DNA of 39,684 nucleotides from Variovorax paradoxus (GTDB lineage: Bacteria; Pseudomonadota; Gammaproteobacteria; Burkholderiales; Burkholderiaceae_C). The stretch is taken from positions 1 to 39,684 of the forward strand of contig NZ_JAGGNU010000054.1 in assembly GCF_018614915.1 (NCBI RefSeq), written 5' to 3'. This document shows positions 1 to 7,764 of the stretch, in pieces. Each line of letters starts with the position of its first letter. Within the stretch, counting starts at the first letter, position 1. The position numbers were made by a program, and so were the translations under genes. The notes under the pieces are model-generated. The model did not search any database and had not been told where the DNA came from. It saw nothing but the letters and a program-made list of their open reading frames with translations.

Positions 1-17
1 AGTGAAGAGTATTGCGG

Positions 18-644
18 CTAGGAGCGGCGCCACACGCTCGCCAGCCAGGGCTGCTGCTCGCGCGGCAGGCCGGCCGGGCGGTAGTAGTGCGCGAGTTCCG
101 CGAACCCGGCTGCCGCCATGTAGGCCCGCCAGGACGCCAGGTCGTGAAAGGCGCTGTAGCGCGTACCGCTGAAGCCCTCCTCGCCTTCACCCCGCGGGTT
201 CGAGCTGAACAGCACGCCGCCCGGCTTCAGCGCGGCATGCAGCTGCCGCAGCACGCGCGGCAACTCCTGCGTGGGCACGTGGAACAGCGACGCATTCGCG
301 AACACGCCGTCGAAGCGGCGGGACGGCAGGTCCAGCGCGAGGAAGTTCTGCTCCAGCACCTCGCAGCCGCTGTAGGCGCGTGCCATTTCCGCCAGCCGCG
401 GAGCTCCCTCGAGCCCGGTTGCGAGATGCCCGAGCTGCTTGAAGGCCAGCAGATCGCGCCCGGGCCCGCAGCCGAAGTCCAGTATCTCGAAGGGCGGCGG
501 CGCCTCGATCGCCTGGAGCAGCGCCGCGATGTTCTGGCTCACGTCGTGACCGCGCGTGCCGGCCCAGAAATCTTCCGCCCGCCGGTCGTAGTGCGAGAGC
601 GTCGACGCGGCGATGCGTTCGAGGTCTTCGGCCGTCAGGGTCAC
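18..644 (-). CDS. Class I SAM-dependent methyltransferase
   Basis: A 208-residue cytosolic protein that probably transfers a methyl group from S-adenosylmethionine; the substrate is unknown. It carries the SAM-binding glycine motif DFGCGPGRD at residues about 56-64, an acidic residue at the end of the next strand (GLEGA), and a typical post-motif segment LKPGGVLF near residue 140. The family is normally 200-250 residues, so it looks complete. I chose the GTG at 644, which lies 20 nt after the stop of the CBS gene; the frame stays open further upstream, but that part only shadows the CBS gene. It is probably co-transcribed with the CBS protein. The Shine-Dalgarno is weak, so the start could be off by a few codons. 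Confidence 0.85.
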   Translation of the reverse strand: MTLTAEDLERIAASTLSHYDRRAEDFWAGTRGHDVSQNIAALLQAIEAPPPFEILDFGCGPGRDLLAFKQLGHLATGLEGAPRLAEMARAYSGCEVLEQNFLALDLPSRRFDGVFANASLFHVPTQELPRVLRQLHAALKPGGVLFSSNPRGEGEEGFSGTRYSAFHDLASWRAYMAAAGFAELAHYYRPAGLPREQQPWLASVWRRS

Positions 645-664
645 GGGATTGCAGTGCTCGGAGA

Positions 665-1105
665 TCAGGCGCGCTCCCCGGCGATGTAGTGCTGCAGCTG
701 CTCGATGATGAACTGCTGCTCCGAGATGATGCCCTTGACCAGGTCGCCGATGGAGATCAGGCCGGCGAGCTTGCCCTCGTCGAGGACCGGCAGGTGGCGC
801 ACGCGGCTCTGGGTCATCAGGGCCATGCATTCCTCGCTGGTCTGGTCGGGGCGCACGTAGATGACGGCGCTCGTCATGATCTCGTGCAAGGGCGTGTCCT
901 TGGACGAGCGCGCCATCAGGACCACCTTGCGCGCGTAGTCGCGCTCGGTCAGCATGCCGACGATGCGGCCCTGCTCCACCACCAGCAGCGCGCCGATGTT
1001 CTTCTGCGCCATCCGCTGCAGCGCCTCGAACACCGACGCCGTGGGCTCGATGGTGTGAACCGTCCGGTCGCCTTTTTCCTTGAGAATTTCTGCCACGGTT
1101 TTCAT
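665..1105 (-). CDS. Tandem CBS-domain protein
   Basis: A 146-residue protein made almost entirely of two CBS domains (about residues 8-62 and 73-130), the Bateman module that usually binds adenine nucleotides and senses energy state. Visible hallmarks are the repeated pattern of a GxLVV-type strand, a G(M/L)(L/I)(T/S) turn and a (E/G)D helix start: IVGMLTERDYARK in domain 1 and LAGLISIGDLVK in domain 2. There is no attached enzyme or transporter domain, as in many stand-alone stress-linked CBS proteins. It is the first gene of a two-gene minus unit with the methyltransferase and is divergent from the SDR at 1177. The partner protein is unknown. Confidence 0.92.
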   Translation of the reverse strand: MKTVAEILKEKGDRTVHTIEPTASVFEALQRMAQKNIGALLVVEQGRIVGMLTERDYARKVVLMARSSKDTPLHEIMTSAVIYVRPDQTSEECMALMTQSRVRHLPVLDEGKLAGLISIGDLVKGIISEQQFIIEQLQHYIAGERA

Positions 1106-1176
1106 AGGTCATTTCTCCGCAGAAGGCATTGCACCTTCAGACTACCCTAAGCTCGCCATCAATGCACGGAGGCAGT

Positions 1177-1968
1177 ATGGATCTTCAACTGGGCGGCAAG
1201 CACGTACTCATCACCGGCGGCAGCCGCGGCATCGGCCTGGCATGCGCGCGCGAGTTCCTGCGCGAGGGCGCGCGCGTCAGCCTGGTCGGGCGCACCGCGG
1301 CCCACCTCGACGATGCCGTGGCGCAATTGCGAAGCGAAGGACACGCCGCGGTCCACGGCCACTGCGCGGACCTGAGCGACGCGGGCGCCGCATCGGCCAT
1401 GCTGGACGCGGCGGAAGCGGCGCTCGGCCCGGTCGACGTCCTGGTCAACTCCGCTGGCGCCGCGCGCCGCACGCCTTTCGGCGAGCTGCAGCCGCAGACC
1501 TGGCAGGACGCGATGCAGGCCAAGTTCTTCACCTACATCAACGTGATGGACCCGGTGATCAAGCGCATGGGCGAACGCGGCGAAGGCGCGATCGTCAACG
1601 TCATCGGCATGGGCGGCAAGGTCGCCACGCCCACCCATCTGGCCGGCGGCGCCGCCAATGCCGCGCTGATGCTGGCCACTGCCGGCCTCGCCACCGCCTA
1701 CGGTCCGCGCGGCGTGCGCGTGAACGCCGTCAATCCCTCGCTGACGCTGACCGACCGCATGGCCGAAGGCATCGCCGCCGATGCGCGGCTGCGCAACAAG
1801 AGCGAAGAAGAAGTGCTGCGCGATGCCCAGGCCCGCATGCCGCTGGGTCGCCTCGCGAATCCGGAAGACATCGCCAACGCCGTCGTCTTCCTTTGTTCGC
1901 CGCGCGCAGGCTACATCTCCGGCGCCATCGTTTCGATGGATGGCGCCGCAACGCCGATGGTGGTGTGA
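1177..1968 (+). CDS. SDR-family protein with altered catalytic residues
   Basis: A 263-residue short-chain dehydrogenase/reductase fold. The NAD(P)-binding GGSRGIG motif is at residues 14-20, VNSAG follows strand 4, and the C-terminal SGAIVSMDGA segment is typical. The usual active site is not present: where the family has Ser, then Tyr-x-x-x-Lys, this protein reads VIGMGGK and later HLAGGAANAAL, so Ser, Tyr and Lys are Met/Gly, His and Gly. It may bind a cofactor without classic hydride-transfer chemistry, or use other residues. I chose ATG 1177 because GGAGG lies 6-10 nt upstream (ACGGAGGCAGT); an ATG at 1129 in the same frame lacks a site. It is convergent with the small gene at 1982-2188. 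Confidence 0.88.
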   Translation: MDLQLGGKHVLITGGSRGIGLACAREFLREGARVSLVGRTAAHLDDAVAQLRSEGHAAVHGHCADLSDAGAASAMLDAAEAALGPVDVLVNSAGAARRTPFGELQPQTWQDAMQAKFFTYINVMDPVIKRMGERGEGAIVNVIGMGGKVATPTHLAGGAANAALMLATAGLATAYGPRGVRVNAVNPSLTLTDRMAEGIAADARLRNKSEEEVLRDAQARMPLGRLANPEDIANAVVFLCSPRAGYISGAIVSMDGAATPMVV

Positions 1969-1981
1969 TGCGCCGCGAGAG

Positions 1982-2188
1982 CTAACGCAGAGCCTGGGAG
2001 GATCCGGCGCCCTTGCCCGCAGGCCGCGTCTCGACCAGCCAGTCGACGCGCTCGGCGGCCGGCCGCGTGTCGGGGAAATCAGGAGTCGGCACCGCCGACC
2101 ATCCGGGGCTCCGGCTCATCAGTCGCCGGTGCTCGAACATGGAGAGCAGGTACTTGACGCGTGCCGCGCCCAGATAGGGGAATCTCAT
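1982..2188 (-). CDS. Small hypothetical protein
   Basis: A 68-residue reading frame (starts MRFPYLGAAR) that I do not recognise. Support is a good Shine-Dalgarno (GGAG 8 nt before ATG 2188) and a clean fit between the stop of the SDR at 1968 and the next minus gene. It has no membrane segment and is rich in Arg, Pro and Ser. The same frame stays open far upstream, but only as an antisense shadow. It could be a real small protein or a chance frame. Confidence 0.45.
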   Translation of the reverse strand: MRFPYLGAARVKYLLSMFEHRRLMSRSPGWSAVPTPDFPDTRPAAERVDWLVETRPAGKGAGSSQALR

Positions 2189-2337
2189 GTGTATCTCCGT
2201 CCTGGCTTTTCGACGCTTGCGTACACGACAACCCGACGATTCAGGCTGAGGGCTGGGATCTCCCTGGCGAGGGGCAACGATAGCGGAAGGCGACCCCGAC
2301 GCCAAGCCGAAGATGTGACTTTTGGAACGTCCACACC

Positions 2338-2772
2338 TCATCTTCCGAAGAGATGGCCGCGCAGGTGGCCGGCGGTCGTCGAGGCCTTTCCGCCCGGCCA
2401 ATTCGAAACCCGCGCTGCAGCCAGCCTGTCGATGCGGTCCTGCCGCTTCAGCGCAGTTTCGATCGCGGCTCGCGTGCGCTCTCTTCGAACTTCGAGCCAA
2501 GCCAGCGGTGTCGTGATGACCAGGCCGGCAAAGGATGCAAGCGCCGCCACCAGGGCGGCGACGGTGACCAGCAGCTGCAGGTCGTGCAGGTCGAAATCGC
2601 TGGGGTTCGGCGCCGTCGCAGCGGCGGCGGCGGCAGGCGCGACGGCCGGCACCGGCGGGGGCGGGAAGGCAAGCTCCACCCAGACAAGGCCGAGCGCCAC
2701 GATGGTCGCGAGCACGAACGTCCAGGCGAAGAATCGCTGGTACCTCTTGCGCACCACCACCGGTGAATCCAT
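2338..2772 (-). CDS. Hypothetical two-TM membrane protein
   Basis: A 144-residue inner-membrane protein. It begins MDSPVVVRKRYQRFF, then has a hydrophobic helix at about residues 14-33, an Ala/Pro-rich stretch (PAVAPAAAAAATAP), a second helix at about 55-82, and a basic C-terminal tail (EVRRERTRAAIETALKRQDR) that probably forms a cytosolic helix. I chose ATG 2772 because GGAG sits 6 nt upstream; the open frame continues to 2943 but without a site. It is divergent from the gene at 2979, so the 206 bp between them should contain both promoters. No family is recognised. Confidence 0.7.
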   Translation of the reverse strand: MDSPVVVRKRYQRFFAWTFVLATIVALGLVWVELAFPPPPVPAVAPAAAAAATAPNPSDFDLHDLQLLVTVAALVAALASFAGLVITTPLAWLEVRRERTRAAIETALKRQDRIDRLAAARVSNWPGGKASTTAGHLRGHLFGR

Positions 2773-2978
2773 GGCGTCTCCGGACACTTTGACGGACTTC
2801 GATGGTGGGAGCCGGCAAACCGGATGCTGTCGGACAAAGCAGGCGCCAGCGGTCGGACAGCGTCGTCGCCTGCAGCAATCCGTTGCAGACGACGAACGGA
2901 AACGGAAGCCGCCTACAGGCAGAAAAGCCGAAGCCGTCAGCATCTGAAACTATCGAAACAAAGTCGGCGGAGATGCAC

Positions 2979-3368
2979 ATGAACCTGGACGAATGCTTTG
3001 CACTGATCGGCCGGCTGAGTCCGAACGCGGCAAAGCTTGCGGCGCGCATGCTCAGGAGGGATCCCTCGGCGCCCACGGATTGGGCCTTCGCCCTCGAGGT
3101 GGGCCTGGCGGATCGGGCCCAGGGTTCGGATCCGTTCACGACGGACGATCTGTTGCTGATCGCCATGGACAAGGATCCGAAGCATTTCCCGACGGGCCCT
3201 GCGGCCGAGTACAACGCCCAGCAGATACAGGCGATCGAATTCGTCGTCGAGATGCGGCGGCAAGGCCAGCGCCTGAACGGTTTCATCGCCGCCCCTCGGC
3301 GCTCCAAGGGAGGTCCTGGGCCTGTTTCGGCAGCCGCCAGCCCGGACAGTTCCGTTGCCCCCATCTGA
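2979..3368 (+). CDS. Hypothetical protein
   Basis: A 129-residue soluble protein of unknown family. It starts MNLDECFALIGRLSPNAAKL, is mostly helical in character, contains a central acidic stretch (TTDDLLLIAMDKDP), and ends in a Pro/Ser/Ala-rich low-complexity tail. GGAG at 2969-2972 gives 6 nt spacing to the ATG at 2979; an ATG at 2973 is too close. It stands alone between the divergent membrane protein and the retropepsin-like gene. The residue pattern looks like real coding sequence, but no motif indicates a function. Confidence 0.6.
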   Translation: MNLDECFALIGRLSPNAAKLAARMLRRDPSAPTDWAFALEVGLADRAQGSDPFTTDDLLLIAMDKDPKHFPTGPAAEYNAQQIQAIEFVVEMRRQGQRLNGFIAAPRRSKGGPGPVSAAASPDSSVAPI

Positions 3369-3505
3369 CCGGGAGCGAACGCCGCCGAACGATGCACCAT
3401 CGATCGGCTCCGGCAGACCGCTCGGCGGACGTCGGTGTCGGATGACGCAAGGCCGATCTCTTCCGCGGCATTCTCTGGACTCCATGTTCAGCACGAGGTG
3501 ACACC

Positions 3506-4123
3506 ATGTCGAATTCCTCGAAGTTCAGGCCGGCACCGCGCTACCTGCGTCTGGCCATACAGGCTGCGTTGGCGGCCTGCTGCATCGCGGCGATGCACGC
3601 GGCGGCGGCCGCAGAACCCGTCTTCAAATGCGGCAAGACCTATACGAACATTCCGGCGGAAGGGTCGGCCAAGGCCCGTGCCGGCGGCTGCGTCCTGGTC
3701 GACACCGCCCAGCCGAAGGGCAAGACGGAGAGGATCGCGGTCGATGGATCCATGCAGATCACGGTTCCGGTGGGCCAGGACGGCCGATTCTGGATCGACG
3801 GCTCGGTGAACGGTTTCCCGGTCCGGTTCGTGATCGACAAGGCCGCCACGGTCCATGCCGGCGTCGTCGTCACCGAGGCCTTCGCTGCGCGGGCGAACCT
3901 GATCGCGGGCACTCCGGCGCATGTCCAGACCGCCAGCGGCGTGATGGATGCACGCCGCATCGAGCAGGTCCCCATGACCGTCGGCCCCTTCAGAGTGCCG
4001 CAGGCCACGGTGCTGGTGGGCTCGCTGGGCGGAAAATCGGACAGCGCCCTCCTCGGCCGGGAGCTGCTCTCGCTCTTCGATGTGGTGGCGAACGACCGCG
4101 AGATGACGCTGAGCAGCAAATAG
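3506..4123 (+). CDS. Retropepsin-like (clan AA) secreted protein, degenerate active site
   Basis: A 205-residue exported protein. A signal peptide covers about residues 1-36 (hydrophobic LAIQAALAACCIAAMHAAAAA with Ala-Glu cleavage). The C-terminal 120 residues match the pattern of the periplasmic clan AA aspartic proteases (TIGR02281-like): an entry strand GFPVRFVID, a following helix VTEAFAARANL, a middle hairpin and an LLGRELLS segment near the end. The expected D-T-G-A-T active site reads D-K-A-A-T, so the catalytic Thr-Gly is lost; an active protease seems unlikely. The start has GAGGTG 6-11 nt upstream. It is convergent with the small gene ending at 4136. Confidence 0.75.
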   Translation: MSNSSKFRPAPRYLRLAIQAALAACCIAAMHAAAAAEPVFKCGKTYTNIPAEGSAKARAGGCVLVDTAQPKGKTERIAVDGSMQITVPVGQDGRFWIDGSVNGFPVRFVIDKAATVHAGVVVTEAFAARANLIAGTPAHVQTASGVMDARRIEQVPMTVGPFRVPQATVLVGSLGGKSDSALLGRELLSLFDVVANDREMTLSSK

Positions 4124-4135
4124 CGTTAACAGGGA

Positions 4136-4444
4136 CTAGAGCGGCAGGCCACCGAAACCGGATGGCCCTGCCGCAGGTTTTCCGACCGGGTCCGCGTCCT
4201 CGTCCTCGTCCTCGCCCTGCTCCTCGCCTTCCTGCCTGGGGCCCGCGTCCAGGTCGTCGATCATGCCCTGCAGCGCGAGCAGCCCTTCGGCCACGGCGCG
4301 GCGATAACTCTCGAAGTCGGTTTGCGAGCGTTTCAGTTCGTCCCATGCTTGCCCGTCCGCGCGACGCTCGAGCAACAGCCAGTAGAACGCGCCGGGCGCC
4401 GGCTCCTCGACCGTCACCGCGATGGATCGCAAATGATCGACCAT
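4136..4444 (-). CDS. Hypothetical protein with acidic C-terminus
   Basis: A 102-residue protein, beginning MVDHLRSIAVTVEEP. The first 65 residues look like a compact fold (FYWLLLERR...WDELKRSQTDFESYRRAVAEGLLALQ pieces), followed by an acidic tail (EEQGEDEDEDAD) and a Gly/Pro-rich end. GAGGA lies 8 nt before ATG 4444. The upstream gene ends at 4449, five bases before this start, so the two are very likely translated from one mRNA. No known domain is recognised. Confidence 0.65.
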   Translation of the reverse strand: MVDHLRSIAVTVEEPAPGAFYWLLLERRADGQAWDELKRSQTDFESYRRAVAEGLLALQGMIDDLDAGPRQEGEEQGEDEDEDADPVGKPAAGPSGFGGLPL

Positions 4445-4448
4445 GGGA

Positions 4449-4733
4449 TCAATCCTCGCCGCCGTCTTCCGGCTGGGCCCGCGACGCTTCGCGCCGCCGC
4501 GAAGTCTTCGGCTCGGTCTGCGGGACTTGCGGGCCGGCGCCGGTCCGCCCCCAGAGATCGCGATCCGGCCTGAAGCTGGCCTCTGCTTCGCGCTCGTCGT
4601 CCTTGCGCAGCGCTTCGCGGAAGCCCGGCGACCTCCTGGCTTCTTCCTCGCTGTTGTCAATGGCGGATGGGTTGGGTTGGGGTGGCGCGACCGGCTTCGG
4701 CACGAACCGGGTCTTCGTCCGCTGATTGCTCAT
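4449..4733 (-). CDS. Hypothetical hydrophilic protein
   Basis: A 94-residue protein starting MSNQRTKTRFVPKP, rich in charged residues, Pro and Gln, without hydrophobic segments. It is probably largely disordered. A strong Shine-Dalgarno (AAGGAG, 6 nt before ATG 4733) supports the start. It lies between the DUF6766-like gene and the acidic-tail gene on the same strand. No family is recognised; it could be a small stress or DNA-associated protein, but nothing in it shows this. Confidence 0.6.
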   Translation of the reverse strand: MSNQRTKTRFVPKPVAPPQPNPSAIDNSEEEARRSPGFREALRKDDEREAEASFRPDRDLWGRTGAGPQVPQTEPKTSRRREASRAQPEDGGED

Positions 4734-4845
4734 CGGGATCTCCTTGACGGTTGGCAGCAGCGACAGCCGCCGAAGCGAGCGTCGCTGTCTTTCCCGTGGG
4801 CCGCTGTGCGTCGATGCGCACTTGCGTGTAGGCCTGAGCCCACGC

Positions 4846-5274
4846 TCACCCCTGAGCGGATCGGCCTTCCTTGGCGAACCGGGTCCATCGCGCATCGGTG
4901 TGCCTGCCGGCGTATTCGCGGTCGATCTCGTCGATCAGGATATCGGCGTTCTTCGGCTCGACGGCAGCCAGGATGGCATCGATCTTGGCCTCGACCCGAT
5001 CGTCCCCTTCCTTCGACTGAGGAGAACCGACGTACAGCAGGAAGGCCAGGCCGCCGATCTGCCAAAGAAGCTGCAAGAACTCCGATTGCCAGTTTTCCAG
5101 CGTGTCCCGGGACATCTGGATCACGTAGCCCGACACCTCCACGGCAGCGCCGAGTTGCCTTTGCTCGTCAACATAGGCGAACCAGCCGAACAGCCAATGG
5201 CCGACGAGCGACAGAAGAAAGAACCCCAGGGTCACCCAGCCATAGCCATAAAGCTTCCAGATGGATTTCTGCAT
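4846..5274 (-). CDS. DUF6766-family membrane protein
   Basis: A 142-residue inner-membrane protein. Helix 1 is at about residues 11-32 (GWVTLGFFLLSLVGHWLFGW), followed by the pattern F/V-D-E-Q-R, a region with SGYV and TLENWQSEFLQ, then a second helix (LLWQIGGLAFLLYVGSPQSKE). The NWxSEFLQ and GS.QSK(E/D) features match what I know of DUF6766 proteins. The function of that family is not known. The C-terminal 45 residues are charged and helical. GGAG lies 6 nt before ATG 5274. It heads a minus-strand run of small genes. Confidence 0.75.
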   Translation of the reverse strand: MQKSIWKLYGYGWVTLGFFLLSLVGHWLFGWFAYVDEQRQLGAAVEVSGYVIQMSRDTLENWQSEFLQLLWQIGGLAFLLYVGSPQSKEGDDRVEAKIDAILAAVEPKNADILIDEIDREYAGRHTDARWTRFAKEGRSAQG

Positions 5275-5418
5275 AGCGCGCTCCTTGATTGGTTTCGCAA
5301 GCCTAGGGCGGCGAAGCGCGCACCGCGTCGTCCGGCGTCGATGGAATCCGAACGCCAAGTTCGCGTGAACGCAAGCGTGGCGCGAAGCTGCAGCAGCCTC
5401 GTGCAGACGTCGAGGCGT

Positions 5419-5634
5419 TCAGCGGGTCGAGCTCGCTGCCGCCGATGGGCCTGGATGCCGCCGTGCCCGCTTCGACGGCTTGCTCGGCCCCATCTCGCGA
5501 ATGAGCGATTCAAGGTCTGCGGTCGTGTCTTCGGGAGGAAGGATATCGGCCATCCCCTGCGCGAAATTCCGGATGGCCCGGTCGAACTCCGCAAGCGCCT
5601 GGAGGTACTCGCGCCTCGCTGCTTTCATGCCCAT
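5419..5634 (-). CDS. Small hypothetical protein
   Basis: A 71-residue protein starting MGMKAARREYLQAL. The N-terminal 30 residues form a likely amphipathic helix (AEFDRAIRNFAQGMADIL); an acidic segment (PPEDTTADLESLIREMG) follows, then a basic tail (KPSKRARRH). AAAAGGAGC lies 6 nt before ATG 5634, a strong ribosome site. It sits between the DUF6766-like gene and the end of the catabolic operon. It is not recognised; the two-helix layout would fit a small regulatory or antitoxin-like protein, but there is no partner to support that. Confidence 0.6.
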   Translation of the reverse strand: MGMKAARREYLQALAEFDRAIRNFAQGMADILPPEDTTADLESLIREMGPSKPSKRARRHPGPSAAASSTR

Positions 5635-5708
5635 CTGGATGCTCCTTTTGGCGCTTCTCGGCCGGGTGGCGGCTGCACATGACCGAAATGTAGCGCTGTA
5701 GGCAGGCC

Positions 5709-6857
5709 TTAGCGCACTGCCAGCGTCTTCTTCGCGATGTTCACCAAGTGGATTTGGCTGGTGCCCTCGTAGAGCCGAAAGAGCCGCGTATCGCGGAAGA
5801 AGCGCTCGGCGACATTGCCGGCCAGGTATCCGCTGCCTCCGAAGACCTGCACGGCGCGATCGGCGACGCGGCCGCACATCTCGGACGCGAAGAGCTTGCA
5901 CATGGAGGCTTCCATGGCGACGTCCACGCCTTCGTCGCGCTTGCGCGCAGTCTCGAGCACGAGGGCGCGCGCTGCATGCATCTCGGTATTGCTTTGCGCG
6001 ATGAACTGCTGCACGAGCTGGAACTCGGCAATCGCTTGTCCGAACTGGCGCCGAGTGCGCGCGTGGCGCACCATCTCGTCCACCAGCCGGATCGCCGGGC
6101 CGACACACAGGGCGGCCAGGTTGATGCGCTGCTTGTTCAGCGTCTTCATCGCGGTGCGGAAGCCCTGGCCTTCGACCCCGCCGACGATGGCGCTCGCGGG
6201 CACCCGAACGCCTTCGAGCAGCACCTCGCCGACCGGCGAGCCATGCTGCCCCATCTTCCGGTAGGGTGCCGAGCTCGAAAGCCCCGGCGTGCCGCGCTCC
6301 ACCAGGAAGGCGGTGATGCCGTTGGCGCCCTTGGCTTGCGGGTCGGTGCGGGCGAATACAGTGAACAGGTCCGCGATCGGCGCGTTGGTGATGAAGCACT
6401 TCTTCCCGCTGATCACGTAGCAGTCGCCCTCGCGCACGGCCATCGTCTTCAGCGCCGTGGCGTCGGACCCCGCCTCGGGTTCGGTGAGAGCAAAGCAGCC
6501 CGTGATCTCGCCGCTCGCCATGCGCGGCAAATAGCGGTCCTTCTGCGCCGGCGTGCCATCCACGACCAGGGATTCCGAGGCGATGCCGGTGTTGCCGCCG
6601 AAGCGCGCCCTGAAGGTGGTCGCCACCTGCGACACCTCGATGTTCACCAGCGCGAGTTCCTCGGTCGTGAGGCCCGCGCCGCCATAGGCTTCGGGAATGC
6701 TGTGGCCGAACAGACCGAGCTCCCGCATGCGCTGCACCAGCGGTTCCGGGATCTCGTCGGTCCGGTCGATCTCCTCTTCCAGCGGCTGGCATTCGTCGCG
6801 CACGAATCGCTGCACCTCGGCGAGCATGGCTTGGAATTTTTTCTCGTCGCGAATCAT
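5709..6857 (-). CDS. Acyl-CoA dehydrogenase
   Basis: A 382-residue FAD-dependent acyl-CoA dehydrogenase, full length for the family, which forms the alpha,beta double bond in acyl-CoA thioesters in the cytosol. Visible are the substrate/FAD loop CFALTEPEAGSDA (residues about 121-133), a middle beta domain with GKKCFITNA, the C-terminal RRQFGQAIAEFQ signature, and YEGTSQIH near the end, where the Glu is the likely catalytic base. It is the last gene of the ten-gene operon. Its ATG overlaps the stop of the SnoaL-like gene by 4 bp (ATGA at 6854-6857), and GGAGG lies just upstream. Electron transfer flavoprotein is presumed to be its partner; none is in the window. Confidence 0.93.
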   Translation of the reverse strand: MIRDEKKFQAMLAEVQRFVRDECQPLEEEIDRTDEIPEPLVQRMRELGLFGHSIPEAYGGAGLTTEELALVNIEVSQVATTFRARFGGNTGIASESLVVDGTPAQKDRYLPRMASGEITGCFALTEPEAGSDATALKTMAVREGDCYVISGKKCFITNAPIADLFTVFARTDPQAKGANGITAFLVERGTPGLSSSAPYRKMGQHGSPVGEVLLEGVRVPASAIVGGVEGQGFRTAMKTLNKQRINLAALCVGPAIRLVDEMVRHARTRRQFGQAIAEFQLVQQFIAQSNTEMHAARALVLETARKRDEGVDVAMEASMCKLFASEMCGRVADRAVQVFGGSGYLAGNVAERFFRDTRLFRLYEGTSQIHLVNIAKKTLAVR

Positions 6858-7399
6858 CGGTGCCCTCCCCGGCCCTCGCGCACCTCGCCCAGCAGCCTGT
6901 AGATCGGATCGGCCGGCGCAGCGCGGCCGTTGGGCTGGCGCGGCCCGAACAGGGTAGCGTCGTCCTCGGCAAGCTCGGGGCGGTCGCGCTCCTCGATCCA
7001 GTCGTACACCACGGTTCGCGCGGCGATGCGCCACTCGCCCTTTCGCCGCTCGAAGCGGTCCACGTAGCGGCCGCAGAGGAAGGTCTCGCGCTGCGGCGCG
7101 GACGCGGGCGCCTGCAGGGCAAGGAAGGCGCTCTCCACGGCGGCGACGTCGCCGTGGAGCTCGATGGAGATGTTGTTCACCTGGTGCACGCGGCGGCCGC
7201 CTTCGCGCAGCTTGCGCAGCGCCTGCTCGATGAAGCCGGCGGCGCTGCCGTCCCAGGCGCCGTGACAGTCGGTGGCGTCTTCCCAATAGGCGGAGCGCAA
7301 CGCGGCCTCGTCGGCGCGATCGATGCCGCGGCAGTAGCGATGGAGGCACTCGCGGATCGCTTCCCGATCCAGCAGCGCCTGCAGAGGGTTGACGCTCAT
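6854..7399 (-). CDS. SnoaL-like / NTF2-family protein
   Basis: A 181-residue protein with the SnoaL-like NTF2 fold seen in small isomerases, dehydratases and dioxygenase beta subunits. Supporting features are the N-terminal helix DREAIRECLHRYCRGIDRAD, the YWEDATDCHGAWDG segment, a VHQVNNISIELHGDVAAVES strand pair, and GRYVDRFERRKGEWRIAARTVVYDWIE near the end. A His/Asp/Tyr-lined pocket is the usual active site, and the RAD...D and VVYDW elements fit it. It is embedded in the operon with 1-4 bp overlaps on both sides, so it probably acts on a pathway intermediate. The reaction cannot be read from the sequence. Confidence 0.85.
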   Translation of the reverse strand: MSVNPLQALLDREAIRECLHRYCRGIDRADEAALRSAYWEDATDCHGAWDGSAAGFIEQALRKLREGGRRVHQVNNISIELHGDVAAVESAFLALQAPASAPQRETFLCGRYVDRFERRKGEWRIAARTVVYDWIEERDRPELAEDDATLFGPRQPNGRAAPADPIYRLLGEVREGRGGHR

Positions 7400-7764
7400 C
7401 AGGCGCGCTTGAAGAGTTGCACCACGTTGCCTTCCGGATCGCGCAGCGACAGGACGGCGCCATGCGAGCCCATGTCGCGCACGCCCAGCACCTCACCGCC
7501 GGCAGCGGCGATGCGCTCCCGCGCACCTGCGAAGTCCTCCACCTCGAACACCATCACGAGGCCGGAAGTGGCGGGCGCGCCCTCCTCCGGCGATGCCAGC
7601 GCCACGTTGGTGTTGCCGATGCCGTACTGGATCCACCGGTCCTGGTCGCGGAACTTCAGCGGCAGGCCGAGCGCGTTCTCGTAGAAGGCATGCAGCTCGC
7701 CGGGCTTGCGCGCCACGACGAACACGTTCTGCAGCCGCTTGGGAGCGGTGGCCGCCGCGCTCAC
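7399..7764 (-). CDS. VOC-family protein (glyoxalase/bleomycin resistance fold)
   Basis: A 121-residue single-unit vicinal oxygen chelate protein. The paired beta-alpha-beta-beta-beta modules are visible: NVFVVARKPGELHAFYENALGLPL at the N-terminus, then VMVFEVEDFAGARERIAAAG, and the terminal DPEGNVVQLFKR, which typically carries a metal-ligand region in this fold. Members include glyoxalase I, methylmalonyl-CoA epimerase and extradiol dioxygenases. The small size fits a dimeric isomerase-like or binding protein. Its stop overlaps the start of the SnoaL-like gene by one base, and its start overlaps the SDR stop. The substrate is presumably a CoA ester or keto-acid of the same pathway. Confidence 0.88.
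   Translation of the reverse strand: MSAAATAPKRLQNVFVVARKPGELHAFYENALGLPLKFRDQDRWIQYGIGNTNVALASPEEGAPATSGLVMVFEVEDFAGARERIAAAGGEVLGVRDMGSHGAVLSLRDPEGNVVQLFKRA

Noticed and set aside
2937..3494. Minus-strand frame opposite the hypothetical gene at 2979
   Set aside because: Composition is Arg/Gly-rich and it has no ribosome site; the plus strand has a good ribosome site and a more natural protein.
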